Assembly (NCBI GenBank): GCA_015146655.1
Contig: VKHL01000024.1
Coordinates: 124,001-188,000 of the forward strand
Source: Ochromonas danica
Taxonomy: Eukaryota; Sar; Chrysophyceae; Chromulinales; Chromulinaceae
Length of the DNA stretch: 64,000 nt
Direction of reading: 5' to 3'
The position numbers and the translations under genes are program-made. Numbering within the stretch: the first letter of the stretch is position 1; every line of letters starts with the position of its first letter. The notes under the pieces were generated by a model. It was not told the origin of the DNA. It made no database searches and worked only from the letters and a program-made list of their open reading frames with translations. Shown here piece by piece: positions 34,429 through 47,287 of this stretch.

Positions 34429-34575
34429 CTAAGGATCCAAGCGAAGATACTTTCTCGCTCGTTGTAGAGCAATAGATAAAGCAACTCGTTGCTTTGAATG
34501 TTTTTCTTTCCATGCCTTGATAGCTTCTATCATAGCAAATTCTTCCTCTCTACCAAGAGAACAACACACACGCAC

Positions 34576-34658
<83 letters not shown>

Positions 34659-37362
34659 AGACACACACAGACACAGACACACACACAGGTTAAATGATTG
34701 AAGTTAAATACACGGATAAGAAACAACATTACCTGAGAGAGTCAAGTAGTCGATTTTCTTGTTGTTGAAGACGATCAATCTCTAATTCACTTGTTGCCAT
34801 ATAGTCAGCTGCTTTGATTTCAATCTCTTTCATCTCATCACTGTCTTGATGATTCATCTTAGACAATGATGACATCCCAGACATAGACTGTAGACTACCT
34901 TCACCATGTTTCATGTGTAGTAGTTGTTGATGAAAGAAATCACGCATAGAGGAAGCCTTTTGTAATGCTTCACTAATAGATGTGGCAAGAGCAGCACGAT
35001 GACTTCGCGCTCTCTCATAGAAGAGATCTACAGTTGACTGAACAATCTCATCTACATTATAAGCTTCTTGAAGAATTTCCTTGGCAGAGAGAACATCTTC
35101 ATGTAATCTCTCTAATACAGGATATTTCAAATCTTGGACATTGACTCGTAAGTCAATATCATCCAAACAGGAGAGACAACGTTTCATTTGTTGATAAGAA
35201 TGAATGAAGAGATTGCTCACAGTAATACTACTATTCCTGTCATTCTTACTAATACTACCACTACTATCGTCATTCTTGGTATTTTGAATGTTGCTCATGA
35301 GAGACTTTGAGTTTCCATGTTCAACAGAATTTGCATCCCATTTACTACCTGATTTCTCCTCTACATCCTCTTCTTCCTTGTATATTGCTTTATCTTTCTT
35401 ATCATAGTCATTATCACCATCTTCTTCTTCATCTTCCTGTTGTTCCATGATAGGGTCAAAATTGGAGGTCAGTTTAAGTTTCGAGGAAGATAGCAAACGT
35501 CGCATCTTCTTCTTCTTCCTTGTCGTATCCTTTCTACCAAGGACAGAACTATCACCTCGTGACATTGAGTACCACAACTGATTGAGAGCCAATGGTTTGG
35601 AAGAATGACTTGAAGAGTGACGAAGTTCATCCTGATTTATCAACTTTCTCAACCATGCCTCTTCATCCTCTTGTTCTTCTTTTGTTACTTTTCCCTCTTC
35701 TGTTGCTTTTCTTTCTATTGGTTTTAGTCCTCTTTCTTGTTCATTGTTAGGAGAGTCCGACTCCTTCTCTGTCAACTGTATCTCTTCTTCTGCTTCTTCT
35801 TCTTCATTCCCATTACTGGTGACATGAGAAGGATAAGAGATGTTCTTCTCTAACACGATCTTTTCTTGCTCTTGCTTATCACCCAACAAAGACTCTGCTG
35901 GAAGAGAAACAACAAAAGGACTGAACCCTAATAGTTCACCACCTTCTTCCTCCTCTTCGTCGTCATCATCTTCCTGTCCCTCGACGACCACCTTTTCAAG
36001 AATAGGTAACATAGTAGGGGAGTGTCTTAACATTTGATGATCAGAAAGTTTCGATTGAAAGTTCTTTTCTACTATAGCTTCTTCTTCCACTTCTCCAGTT
36101 GCTAGGTGTTCATATTCTCCATCACTATCATTCGAGGTTGACATACTTTCCACATAATGAGATAAATCATTACCAGAGCCTTTCGCTCGGGTATCATCTT
36201 CCACCATACTACCCATCATCCCTGCTTCTCCTACCATCACATCACTCTCACCTTCACCTTCTGTCTGCTCATCTTGATCCAAATGAGAGGAGGAAGGTTG
36301 AAATATCCATGCTCTACATCCCGTGGATGGCTTACTCTCAACAGGAATTTCTCCCTTGAAAGACAAACTAGTGCTAATAGAAGCAGCAGGTGTTACACCA
36401 GGGGTGGAGAGACGAGGTAGCACAATAGGCATCGTGGAGAGATCTTTCTCTAATAATCGACAAGCACGAATTGGTTGTAGAAGTTCTCGTTGTTGGTCAG
36501 TATAACTCTTCAAGACAATATCATGACTATGCTGTTGGCGATAGAGACTGTCGATGGTTGGGAAGGATTCAAAATGATGTAACACCGGAGAGGCTAGCGC
36601 TGTCTGACTTGGCTTTTGCTGAGTCTCCACTAATTGTTCCTCCAAGATATCAAAACCAATAGAGTTTTGTTGTTCCAACATGAAGGAACGTTCTATATCA
36701 GCTTGTAAGCCTTGTTTAGAGATAGATGGACGATTCTTAATCTTTGCAATGGTCTCTTCCAGTGACGGATCAGATTGTGTCGTGCAGGTACGGCGACTAC
36801 TGCTACTACTGCGAGTAATATTTGTAGTACCAGCACGTCTTGTCCTGGTGGTAGCTGTGCTAGGAGCAGTACTAACAGCAGTGCTTACAGTACGAGCAGT
36901 GCTGATAGTGCGAGCAGTACCAATGGGAGAAGTAAATGTGCCAGTAAAGGAGGAAGAGGTTACCAGATAACGTTCTGACTGCTTGCTGACAGAACGACCT
37001 TTACCAGTAATGGAAGAATCATTCATATAGACATCAAGAAGAGGGAGTTTGAGTGGAGAGTTTGATTGATTCTTCTCTTCTTTTCTTTTCCTTCTCTCAT
37101 TGTTAACTGTTTCTTTTTTCATTAAAGGTTGCCCACAATTTGTGCAAAAGAGATAAACAGCTTCCATTTCTGCATGACAACGATAACATGAAACACTTGA
37201 AATAGAAGATGATTTAGAAGGTGTCTCATTTTCTTTTGGTAGTGTTATTGGTAAGACACTGCTGGTCATGGTCAACGTTTGTTTCGATGCAATGCTCAAT
37301 GGGAAAGGCAGAACGCAGCGGTGGAAGTGACTGCTGACGATGCCGTTACTTTTTGCAGGCAT
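34429..37362 (-). CDS. Zinc-ribbon, coiled-coil protein of unknown function
   Basis: Two exons, 37362-34733 and 34549-34429; the 183-nt intron is mostly a (GT)n repeat. Near residue 58 a zinc ribbon appears as CYRCHAEMEAVYLFCTNCGQPL. The next 600 residues are low complexity (Ser/Thr-rich, then long Glu/Asp-rich blocks). The last 250 residues form charged helices (about 690 to the end) ending in a conserved-looking KAWKEKHSKQRVALSIALQRARKY helix supplied by exon 2. There is no signal peptide or membrane segment. I do not recognise the family. The combination of one ribbon and a C-terminal helical bundle suggests a scaffold, possibly flagellar, but that is a guess. Confidence 0.7.
34562..34688 (-). 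repeat. (GT)n microsatellite inside an intron
   Basis: About 115 bp of nearly pure CA on the plus strand, so GU in the transcript, with a few CAGACA interruptions at one end. It fills the 3' half of the zinc-ribbon gene's intron and ends about 12 nt before the acceptor. Confidence 0.95.
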
Positions 37363-37540
37363 TTTTCACAACTGGTGAGTTATAAACCTGCTTAAAGCAG
37401 TTTAGATATGCTTTTATGCGAGTTTTGTGTAACTGCTCTACGGCGGTATAGCAACACTCTCTTGTATTAGGTGATAATGCATTGAATGATATTCATAGGA
37501 TATCATAGGTTATTACATATTACAAATTGCGCAGTAACAA

Positions 37541-38716
37541 TTAATAGAGGATATCACCAAGATATTCTGTTGCTCCTTCTTTCTTTCGTTCCATCATAAA
37601 CTGTCTAGGAGAAAGAAAATCTCTTGCAGCCTTCGCTCTCATTGCTTGTATAGTACTATAAACATCAGCCATATCATTACCAAAGATAGCCTCAGGACTC
37701 GGCCAAATGGAGTTATAATCATGATCTCTTAACAGCCAAGCAGTATCAATTTCCTCATAATTGGTGAAATCTTGAGCTGATTGCAATCGAGCAATGAAAC
37801 AGAGATCAGGCCGATCCTTATAACTTGGTAATGCCTTACGCAATACCAAGAATTCTTCTTCTTTTGCAGCTTGCAAACAGAGACATCTAACTCCTTTTAC
37901 TGCAATCGCCTCTTGGCACTGCTCAACTGTATGGCAGAGGATAATAGGTTCAACTTTCAGTTGAAGACAGTGTGCAACAGCAGCAGGAAAGTCATCCAAT
38001 AGTTCTGGCTGTAGAACAATTGCCGCACCACCTAAAGCTGCAGCATAACTAATTTGTATAGGATCAATCACAATATCATTCCAAACAACAGGTATAGGAC
38101 CAGGTAGCATTTGGAGAGAGCGTGATTGCTCACGTGTTAACTTTCGAAAGTCTTCATAAGTTACTCCTCCATTACGTTGATCTACAGAGGCAATGACTGC
38201 ACGCGCACCAGCTTCACGTAATACTCCACCTAAGATCTCTGCGGGTGGTAAACCAAGATAAAACCCACTCTTTGCTTTCTTATTATACTCAGCAACGACA
38301 GAGAGGGTACCTTGTGGATGTCTGACACTATCATAAAAAGGGATAGGGGCATCAACTTGAAAAGGTCGTTCACCTGTTTTGAGAAAGCGAGTGATAACAT
38401 GTTGATCTCCTTGTTCTTCCATGTCTTTATAAATAGCTTCAATAGCTTTCTTCTTTCCTCGCTTTGTTAAGGCAATTGTTGCAGGATTGAAAGATAATAA
38501 TCCCATTTGCAAGAAAGTGCTGCTACTGCTAGTGGAGCTACTAGTGGTGCTAGTTGTTGTTGTTATTGTTGTTGGTGATAATTTTCGCTGCTGGCTATGT
38601 GGTTGATGAAAAGAAAATGTTGATAATACAAAGCAGGTAAAGAAAAGAGAGAATAAGAGCAACTTCATGTTCTTCTTGAAAAGATCGCCTATGATAGGAC
38701 GAATAATCAATGGCAA
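37541..38716 (-). CDS. Plastid-leader indole-3-glycerol-phosphate synthase-like protein, catalytic residues mostly lost
   Basis: Single exon. The likely start is Met at 38668, giving a signal peptide MKLLLFSLFFTCFVLSTFS with Phe at the next position, a plastid-type site. The body aligns with the TrpC (beta/alpha)8 barrel: VVAEYNKKAKSG matches the first catalytic loop, and VLREAGARAVIASVDQRNGG matches the strand-2 region. Compared with the Sulfolobus enzyme as I remember it, Glu51 and Lys55 are kept, but Lys53 is Asn, Lys110 is Asn (VVWNDIVID), Glu159 is absent (PIILCHTVE), Asn180 is absent and Glu210 is Arg (CFIARLQS). So this is probably not a working tryptophan-pathway enzyme. The intact frame suggests a retained plastid protein with another role. 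Confidence 0.8.
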   Translation of the reverse strand: MPLIIRPIIGDLFKKNMKLLLFSLFFTCFVLSTFSFHQPHSQQRKLSPTTITTTTSTTSSSTSSSSTFLQMGLLSFNPATIALTKRGKKKAIEAIYKDMEEQGDQHVITRFLKTGERPFQVDAPIPFYDSVRHPQGTLSVVAEYNKKAKSGFYLGLPPAEILGGVLREAGARAVIASVDQRNGGVTYEDFRKLTREQSRSLQMLPGPIPVVWNDIVIDPIQISYAAALGGAAIVLQPELLDDFPAAVAHCLQLKVEPIILCHTVEQCQEAIAVKGVRCLCLQAAKEEEFLVLRKALPSYKDRPDLCFIARLQSAQDFTNYEEIDTAWLLRDHDYNSIWPSPEAIFGNDMADVYSTIQAMRAKAARDFLSPRQFMMERKKEGATEYLGDILY

Positions 38717-39255
38717 TACTATTATTACTTCTTTGCAATGATCTCATCACAACAGGATGAAGTCAGCACACAGCACAATGGACTTGCACTTCTTAAGTTA
38801 ACACTGAGGCTAGCACTTGTAGGAATTGGGCCAATCCGAGCTAAACTTTCCTTTGTATAGGCGTTGCTTTCGCCTTCACGGAAACGGTGAACTTTATCAT
38901 TCCTACACTCAAGGCTGCCTGCCAAATTGACTAAAGATTTATAATGCAAGAAAAGGCATTCATTCTGCTGACAATCTTCGGTAAATTTGACAGGCAGCCT
39001 TGATTTCAGGAAAGATGAATTTCGACGCAATGCTGGAAGAGCCCTAGCTAGATAAATTCAGAAAATTTGCGCGAATTGTGCGAGTATTCCGTAGAGCAAT
39101 GTTCAACACGCTTGAAGTTAAAAACTAGCTAGGGAAAGGAGAAAGCAAATGTGGACAAAGTAATACTAGATCTTATTTTTAATATACATCGAACATTCCA
39201 CACTTTTAAACAAGCTGAGTTTATTGCTTCAAACGAATAAAAAATATTAAATCGC
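38717..39255. other. Intergenic region with an inverted repeat
   Basis: This 539-bp gap separates the IGPS-like start from the tubulin 3' end. It includes the imperfect hairpin at 38909-39003. A 101-codon minus-strand open frame (38725-39030) spans the hairpin and has no domain; it is not called as a gene. Confidence 0.45.
38909..39003. repeat. Imperfect inverted repeat (hairpin)
   Basis: The left arm TCAAGGCTGCCTGCCAAATT (38909-38928) is mirrored at 38984-39003 with one mismatch. A second paired block (AAGATT at 38934-38939, AATCTT at 38972-38977) extends the stem, leaving a loop of about 32 nt. Confidence 0.85.
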
Positions 39256-41035
<1,780 letters not shown>

Positions 41036-42263
41036 ATGTTACACTGGATAGTTTTATGCTTCTTTACCTTCTATATTGTGGGTTTATCTCTTGCTCAGAA
41101 GGGATCTGTGAATGGCGGTGGGGGTGGTGGGGGCGGTGGGGGTAATGGACATACCACAAATCCTCATCATCGCCCTATTCGCAACAATACCATTTCAGGG
41201 TTGGGAAGAGGCTGTCGTCATAAAAGTGAATACTTTGTCAATCCACATGTTCGATTTCCCATGTGTATGGGACAAACAGATACCGACTTGAAAAACGGAA
41301 TGAGTATAATCAACTTGATTAACTCAAGAGGATTCTTGCCAACTTGTCGTATCTTACATCTCCTCCTATGGATGGCATCTGAAACACAAGAGAAACACAT
41401 TACTTCGAATGAATATTTCATTGATGTTGGAGCGAATATTGGTAAGCCTTTAGTTCAGCTTCAACCATGGACGAACTCATGTTTGGTTGTTTTGTGTTGT
41501 TGAATCAGGTTCCTGTTCTGTTCACATGGCAGCATTAGGTTTACCAGTTGTTTCTTTTGAACCTGTTCGACAACATGTTGACACTATTCTAGGAAGTATG
41601 GAAATTAATCCAGCTTTTGCGATTGATCTACATTTCGCTGGTGTTTCTTATCAAGAACGGTTAATCCATGCCAACTTTGGTCACGGATCAAGAAACTGGG
41701 GAGCTTCTGAATTTCATGAAGTTTCTGGTAATGACACCAATTATGAAGCAGAGTTAGAATTAAGATCTTTAGATCGTGTCATGGGGCAGCGCAAAGTCGT
41801 TTTAATGAAAATCGATTGTGAAGGATGTGAGTATGAAGCTTTGAAAGGTGCTAAGCGCTTATTAAAACGTGTATCGATGATCAAGATTGAACTTGTGCAA
41901 CCATCTTACACTGCTGGTAATGAAACTGTCAGTGCGAAAGATATCATTCAGTTGTTGGCCAGCAATAACTTTGATCTCTTTATCGATCATTGGAATGAGC
42001 AACATTTATACTTTGGTAAGCGCCCCAAAGACATTTTGGATATTGATCAAATTTTTGGTTCTGGAAAATTCAATCTTCCTGTGGATCTCTCCGTGCTGGA
42101 AGGGGCTGCGCGGAAAATTCTGAGCCAACCCATTGACCCTGCCACTTTCGATCAACGTCAACTGTTGAAATCAGCAACGGACGTCATTGCCATCGAAAAA
42201 TCCTTGAGCGAAAAAATGCGAAAAAAGTGGTTAGGCGATAAAGCAGTATCAGCAATAGCATAA
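41036..42263 (+). CDS. FkbM-family methyltransferase with signal peptide
   Basis: Two exons, 41036-41441 and 41509-42263, spliced inside the SAM-binding motif I to give FIDVGANIGSCSVHMAALG. The remaining motifs are VVSFEPVRQHVD (motif II), the LRSLDRVMG segment and MKIDCEGCEYEALKGAKRLL, all diagnostic of FkbM enzymes, which O-methylate sugars or small molecules. A signal peptide (WIVLCFFTFYIVGLSLA) and a poly-Gly spacer precede the domain, so it acts in the endomembrane system or outside, perhaps on glycans. The poly-Gly is encoded by an irregular G-rich tract at 41113-41142. The substrate is unknown. Confidence 0.85.
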
Positions 42264-42306
42264 TTGCTTAGTGTGTACAATGAGGAACTAGCACAGTGAG
42301 TGTGCT

Positions 42307-43484
42307 TCAAGGCTTTTTATAAACTGTCACTACATTATCTCCTCTAATCAACAATTGAGGTAGATGCCTAGATAGACAGAGAGAGAAAGTGAGTCGAGTT
42401 TTGGTATGGGAAGCAGCCATTGTATAATGAGATATATCCACCACAACCTACGTACCTCTTTAATACTCCTTCCTCACAAAGAAAGCCAACACAGGCATTA
42501 ATCCTTCGCCGTTTTTTCTGATAAAGTAGTTGATGTTGGTAAGTGAAGTGCTTTCATTTAGACTCATGATAAGGATAATGAAGACTCACACTATTGGGAA
42601 TGTAAGCTTCGTCCACATCCGATAGTAACAGATTGAAATGTCTGTCAAAACACTTCAAGAACCCGTCGACAAACCCTCTCACACTATTGTCATTGACATT
42701 CATTTTAAAGTCGGTTTTTCTCATAGAGGATCTTAGCAGGGACTCACCATCCTCTTCGTCGCACCATCACTCGAACCCGTTGCCGCTTTTCTACAAACTT
42801 CTTTAATAAAACAAGAGGACTTGCTGCTTCTATAAGAATCCCCATATCATTACGAAATGTTGAAATGGGTGTAGCTGCTTTCATCATAAGGTCAAAAGGA
42901 TGACTTGTCTCCTCTACATGAGGAGCAGCGATGGTGTTGATGGTGTTATTGGTGTCAGCAGTAGCAGTGAGGAGGGACGATGATGACGATGATGATGACG
43001 ATGCTGTGGACTGACTGAGAGGACCAGCTGGCAATTGACTGACTGGCACAGGCTTGGTGATTAATTTACCATCCGCAAACATCTGCATGCTAACTTTGGA
43101 CATATTATCTAAAGGAGGGATGGAAAGATCAGGTGCAATCATTCTTTCATTAGAGAAGACTATATCAGCATTAAAATCAGAACTATTCACATCTATAGTT
43201 CGATCATAAGAAGAGTCATAATCACTAATAGATACACTATGTATTATTTGATCGAGATAGGACTTTGGGATAGTATAATGATGGAGGATGTGTAAGAGCT
43301 GATTGATAGTCACAGAGGATGGGATTGGCCAATCGGAATACTTCTTGCTTAGATCTTGTAACAGGTCATTAGGTTTGGTCTTATACTTCTTATAGATTTT
43401 TATTAAGTCTGACTCAGTGAGTTTAGATCGCTGATAACGATGATAAAAGATAAGAACACGAGCAAATCCATTATTTGTCTCCAT
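42307..43484 (-). CDS. LSM11: LSM11-like U7 snRNP protein
   Basis: Four exons: 43484-42748, 42683-42590, 42517-42456 and 42367-42307. Splicing joins LLKKFVEKRQRVRVMVRRRG to CVRGFVDGFLKCFDRHFN and LLLSDVDEAYIPNS, an Sm1 motif very like that of LSM11 (family pattern: RVRV, G, GxLxxFDKHxNLLLxDVDE). Exon 4 gives the Sm2 motif QLLIRGDNVVTVYKKP and the stop. The long N-terminal extension of about 220 residues, with Ser and Asp-rich linkers, also fits LSM11, which uses it to hold histone pre-mRNA 3'-processing factors. A small nuclear role is inferred. Splice phases agree at all three junctions. An LSM14 or generic Lsm identity is less likely given the Sm1 wording. Confidence 0.8.
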
Positions 43485-43700
43485 TCATTAATTTGTTCCT
43501 TAATTTGTTTCATCTGGCGATCCAGCTTGGAAATTTGGACCTTTGACCCTTAACTTAAGAACAAAGGATGAAAATGCAACCAACGCGTTTTCATGAAGTG
43601 CAAAAACACATCAACAACTCGCTGTCGCTTCATTCTTCACTTCTACTTACCCACCACTGGACAACAGGGTATCCACGTTCAGTTTTCAATTTTCCCCATC
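43485..43700. promoter_or_regulatory. Divergent promoter between LSM11-like and PEPC genes
   Basis: The spacer is 216 bp if PEPC starts at 43701. In-frame ATGs upstream at 43593 and possibly 43568 make the exact PEPC leader uncertain. Confidence 0.4.
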
Positions 43701-46700
43701 ATGAAGAGATTACTCTTTCTTCAGTGTATCTCCTTCAACCTCTTCGCTTCTCTTCTCCTTCTTCTTCAACATGTGGGGGTGATTAAGGGATTACGTCTAG
43801 TCCCTTCTTCTCCTCTACCACGCTATCGTCATGTTCTTCAATCATCTACCACAACTATATCCGATTATAACAACTCTAACCTTGACAAGATTCAAGGCTT
43901 TGAAGAACTTACTGATCTTGGCTTTAATTTATGGAATCATTCTCTATCAGATGAAGAAAGTTGGTTACATGCTTCATCTGATATTCAACCTTTATTGAAA
44001 GATATTGAACTATTGTCTTCTATCTTAGGAGAAGTCATTCATCGTGAAGATGAAGATATTTATAACTTATACAAGGACTTCTGTCAACAGGCAATTCATC
44101 GTAGTTATGGTGATGTTCATGCCTTGAAACGAATGATCTCATCTGCCTTAGAGATGCCTGCAGACCAGACCCTGGGAGTTGTTCGTGCTTTCACACAGAC
44201 TCTTAATCTGATCAATGCTGCTGAAGTACATCATCGTATGCGTAACTTACGAAATGCTGATATGGAAACGAATCGACTCTCTCCCTTGCCAACAAAAGAA
44301 GACTCTGTTGCTGGAGCTATTGAATCTATAATTGGAACTTATGATAATGATGACAATTGTGCTATTGATCCATTCCTAAAGGATGCTATTTATCACAAGT
44401 TAACCCATCAAACCGTTGATCTTGTTCTCACAGCTCATCCTACTGAAGTCAACAGAAGGACTTTATTGCGCAAGTATCGCACAATATCAGAAATTCTGGC
44501 GACTTTGGACAGAAAAGACATGACTCCGTTTGAGAGAAGCCAAGCTATTTATTCCCTTAAACGAGAAGTCGCTTCTATCTGGGGATCCGACGAGATTCGT
44601 AGACAAAAGCCCTCTCCCCAACAAGAAGCTCGAGGAGGTTTGGCCATCTTGGAGTCAGTTCTTTGGGATGCTGTTCCTTCTTATTTACGAAAATTAAATT
44701 TGCAATGCATCCAAAGTTTGGGCAAAGCATTGCCCTTGGATAGATCTCCAATCAAGTTTTCTTCATGGATGGGAGGAGATAGAGATGGCAACCCCAATGT
44801 TACTCCCAAAGTGACTTATGAGGTTGCCATTACTCAACGCTTACAAGCGGCTAAGCTACTTTTGAATGATGTTGTCGCTTTATATAAGGAGCTGGCCATT
44901 TGCAAAGGGTTCTCTTTCGAAATGAGAGCATTAGCTTTTGTTATCAAGAGATCGTTCGATCGCCGAGAGCTGTATCGCCGTGTTTTAGGCCATATTAGAG
45001 TGCGCCTTCATGCCACGATCGCCTGGTGCGAGCGTGAGCTTCGCTCTATGAATGCAGAGTTTCCTCTTATGCTGCACATTTCTTCTGCCACAGGACTTAC
45101 TACTGGAGCTGCTACTGCTTCATCTGGACAGGGAGAAGCCTTCGTGGACTTTGACGGCAAACCTTTCCAAATCAGTGCCGAGGAGGAAGACAAGTATCGG
45201 GAAATTGCTGGAGAGCCCGACCAACCGTTGTTTGATTCCCAAGAGCTTCTCGATATCCTCCTTATAATGCATAGCTCCTTGTCCAAGAGCGGCTATGCGG
45301 ACGTAGCAGACGGACTGCTTGTGGATTTGATTCGAAGAGTGACAGTCTTCGGATTAACTTTGGTACCCCTCGATATACGTCAGGAGTCTTCTCGTCATAC
45401 ACAAGTACTTGATGCAATAACCCGCTACCTCGGCATTGGTAGCTATGCTCAGTGGGATGAAAAGACTCGTATTAATTGGCTGATTACGGAGTTGTCAGGG
45501 AAAAGACCTCTATTTAGAGCAGATGATTTAGACAATCTTGATTTTGAAGAGAAAGTGATGGATACTTTGAGAACTTTTGAAATGATAGCCTCACTGGGAA
45601 CAGGCTCCTTAGGAGCGTATGTCATTTCTCAAGCAACTGCTGCTAGTGATGTCTTGGCAGTGATGTTACTGCAAAAGCAGTTTGGCATTATGAGCTCCTT
45701 GCAGTTCGGAGAAGAAAGAGGCGCTGAAGCTGGAAAAAGGACCAAGCACCAAAAGCCATTACGTGTGGTGCCTTTGTTTGAGACCTTGCAGGATCTTACT
45801 AATGCTGCTCAAATCGTGGAGACTCTTTTCTCCATTCCATCTTATCTCGCCATGATTCGACATAAGCAGGAGATCATGGTGGGATATAGCGACTCTGCTA
45901 AAGATGCTGGTCGTCTAGCAGCTTGTTGGGCTCAATACGAGTCGCAAGAGAGGATATCCAAAGTTGCTGTCAAATATGGTGTGCAACTCACGTTCTTTCA
46001 CGGTAAAGGAGGCACTGTGGGAAGAGGAGGAAATCCGGCACGTAAGTAATTTCTGCTTTCTTGCTGCCTATATCTGCTTCAGAGTTCAATGTAATCGCTC
46101 ACTTTTCCACTTCTACAGTGTACCGAGCAGTACTTGCTCATCCTCCAGGCACTATCAATGGTAAATTCCGGGTCACTGAGCAAGGAGAGATGATCACTCA
46201 GAACTTTGGTTCCACTGGAATCGCTGAGCGCACGTTGGACATTTACACGGCAGCTGTTTTGGCTGAGCAGTTTGCTGCTCATACTGTGCCGGAGAAAAAG
46301 TGGAGAGATGTAATGAGAGAAATATCGCGTGTTTCTTGTGACTCGTATCGAACCATGATTAGTGACCCAACATTTATTCAATATTTCCGCACAGCAACGC
46401 CTGAGGTGGAACTGAGCAGTCTCAATATTGGCTCGAGACCTAGCAAACGCAATGTTGCGGGTGGTATCGAATCACTTCGAGCAATTCCTTGGATGTTTGC
46501 GTGGACGCAAACGCGTCTTCACTTGCCTGCTTGGCTAGGTGTTGGGGAAGCTTTGGATCCTGAGGTTTGTTTCTATTGCATTGACTATAATGGCTCACAT
46601 TATAACCAATGTGCCTGTGTTACAGAACAATGGAAATGCTCTTTATGATTCGAAGGATCTTCACGAAATGTATATGAAATGGCCATTTTTCCGTGAGATG

Positions 46701-47120
46701 ATCGATCTTATTGCGATGACACTTTCCAAAACAGATTACTCCATATCTGCCAACTATGAGTTACAATTGACTGGTTCGCATGAGAATAAGGAAGTCTTGG
46801 AGGGTTTGGGGCACAAGATCCGCGATATCCTTGTTAAGACTCGCAAGCGCGTTTTGCAAGTGACTGGATGCGGCGATCTATCCAATGGTTTTCGATTACT
46901 ACAAATGTCTATGAAAGTACGCTATCCTTACGTTGACCCACTCAACGTGTTGCAAGCAGAGATTTTGCGCAGATTGAGAATGAAAAGTGATTCGGCCACT
47001 GAAATAACTCAACCTGGTTTTAACGTTACAAGAAGCCAATCTGACGATAGCCAGATTCTTCAAGATGCATTAGTGGTCTCTATAAATGGAATCGCTCAGG
47101 GTATGAAGAACTCTGGCTAA
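43701..47120 (+). CDS. PPC: Phosphoenolpyruvate carboxylase with N-terminal signal-like leader
   Basis: Converts PEP and bicarbonate to oxaloacetate. Exons: 43701-46041, 46119-46564 and 46626-47120. Catalytic landmarks are all present: LTAHPTEVNRR (active His), SSWMGGDRDGNPNVT, GYSDSAKDAGR (bicarbonate Lys), FHGKGGTVGRGGNPALYRA (exon 1/2 junction), and the C-terminal MKNSG that matches the usual QNTG end. The plant-type N-terminal phosphorylation serine is absent. The start at 43701 gives MKRLLFLQCISFNLFASLLLLL, a signal-peptide-like segment; an in-frame ATG at 43593 would put 36 residues before it. The leader would place the enzyme in the ER, periplastid space, plastid or mitochondrion rather than the cytosol. 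Full length, no broken motifs. Confidence 0.95.
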
Positions 47121-47287
47121 GTCTGTGGCAAGCTTAGCAGGTTTTGCAAGTTTTGAGTGTAATACAACACTGAGCTATTATATGACGAAGTGTGTTGAGT
47201 CTTTTCCCTATATTAATAGAATAATATACAATTTTGAGCAATCAAGAGTGGTTATGAACAGATTGTATAGCGGTTTTATGTTTTACA

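Noticed and set aside
34498-34701. Thr-His repeat frames over the CA repeat
   Set aside because: A translated microsatellite inside an intron, not a protein.
38725-39030. 101-codon minus-strand frame
   Set aside because: It spans the inverted repeat and has no domain or splice context.
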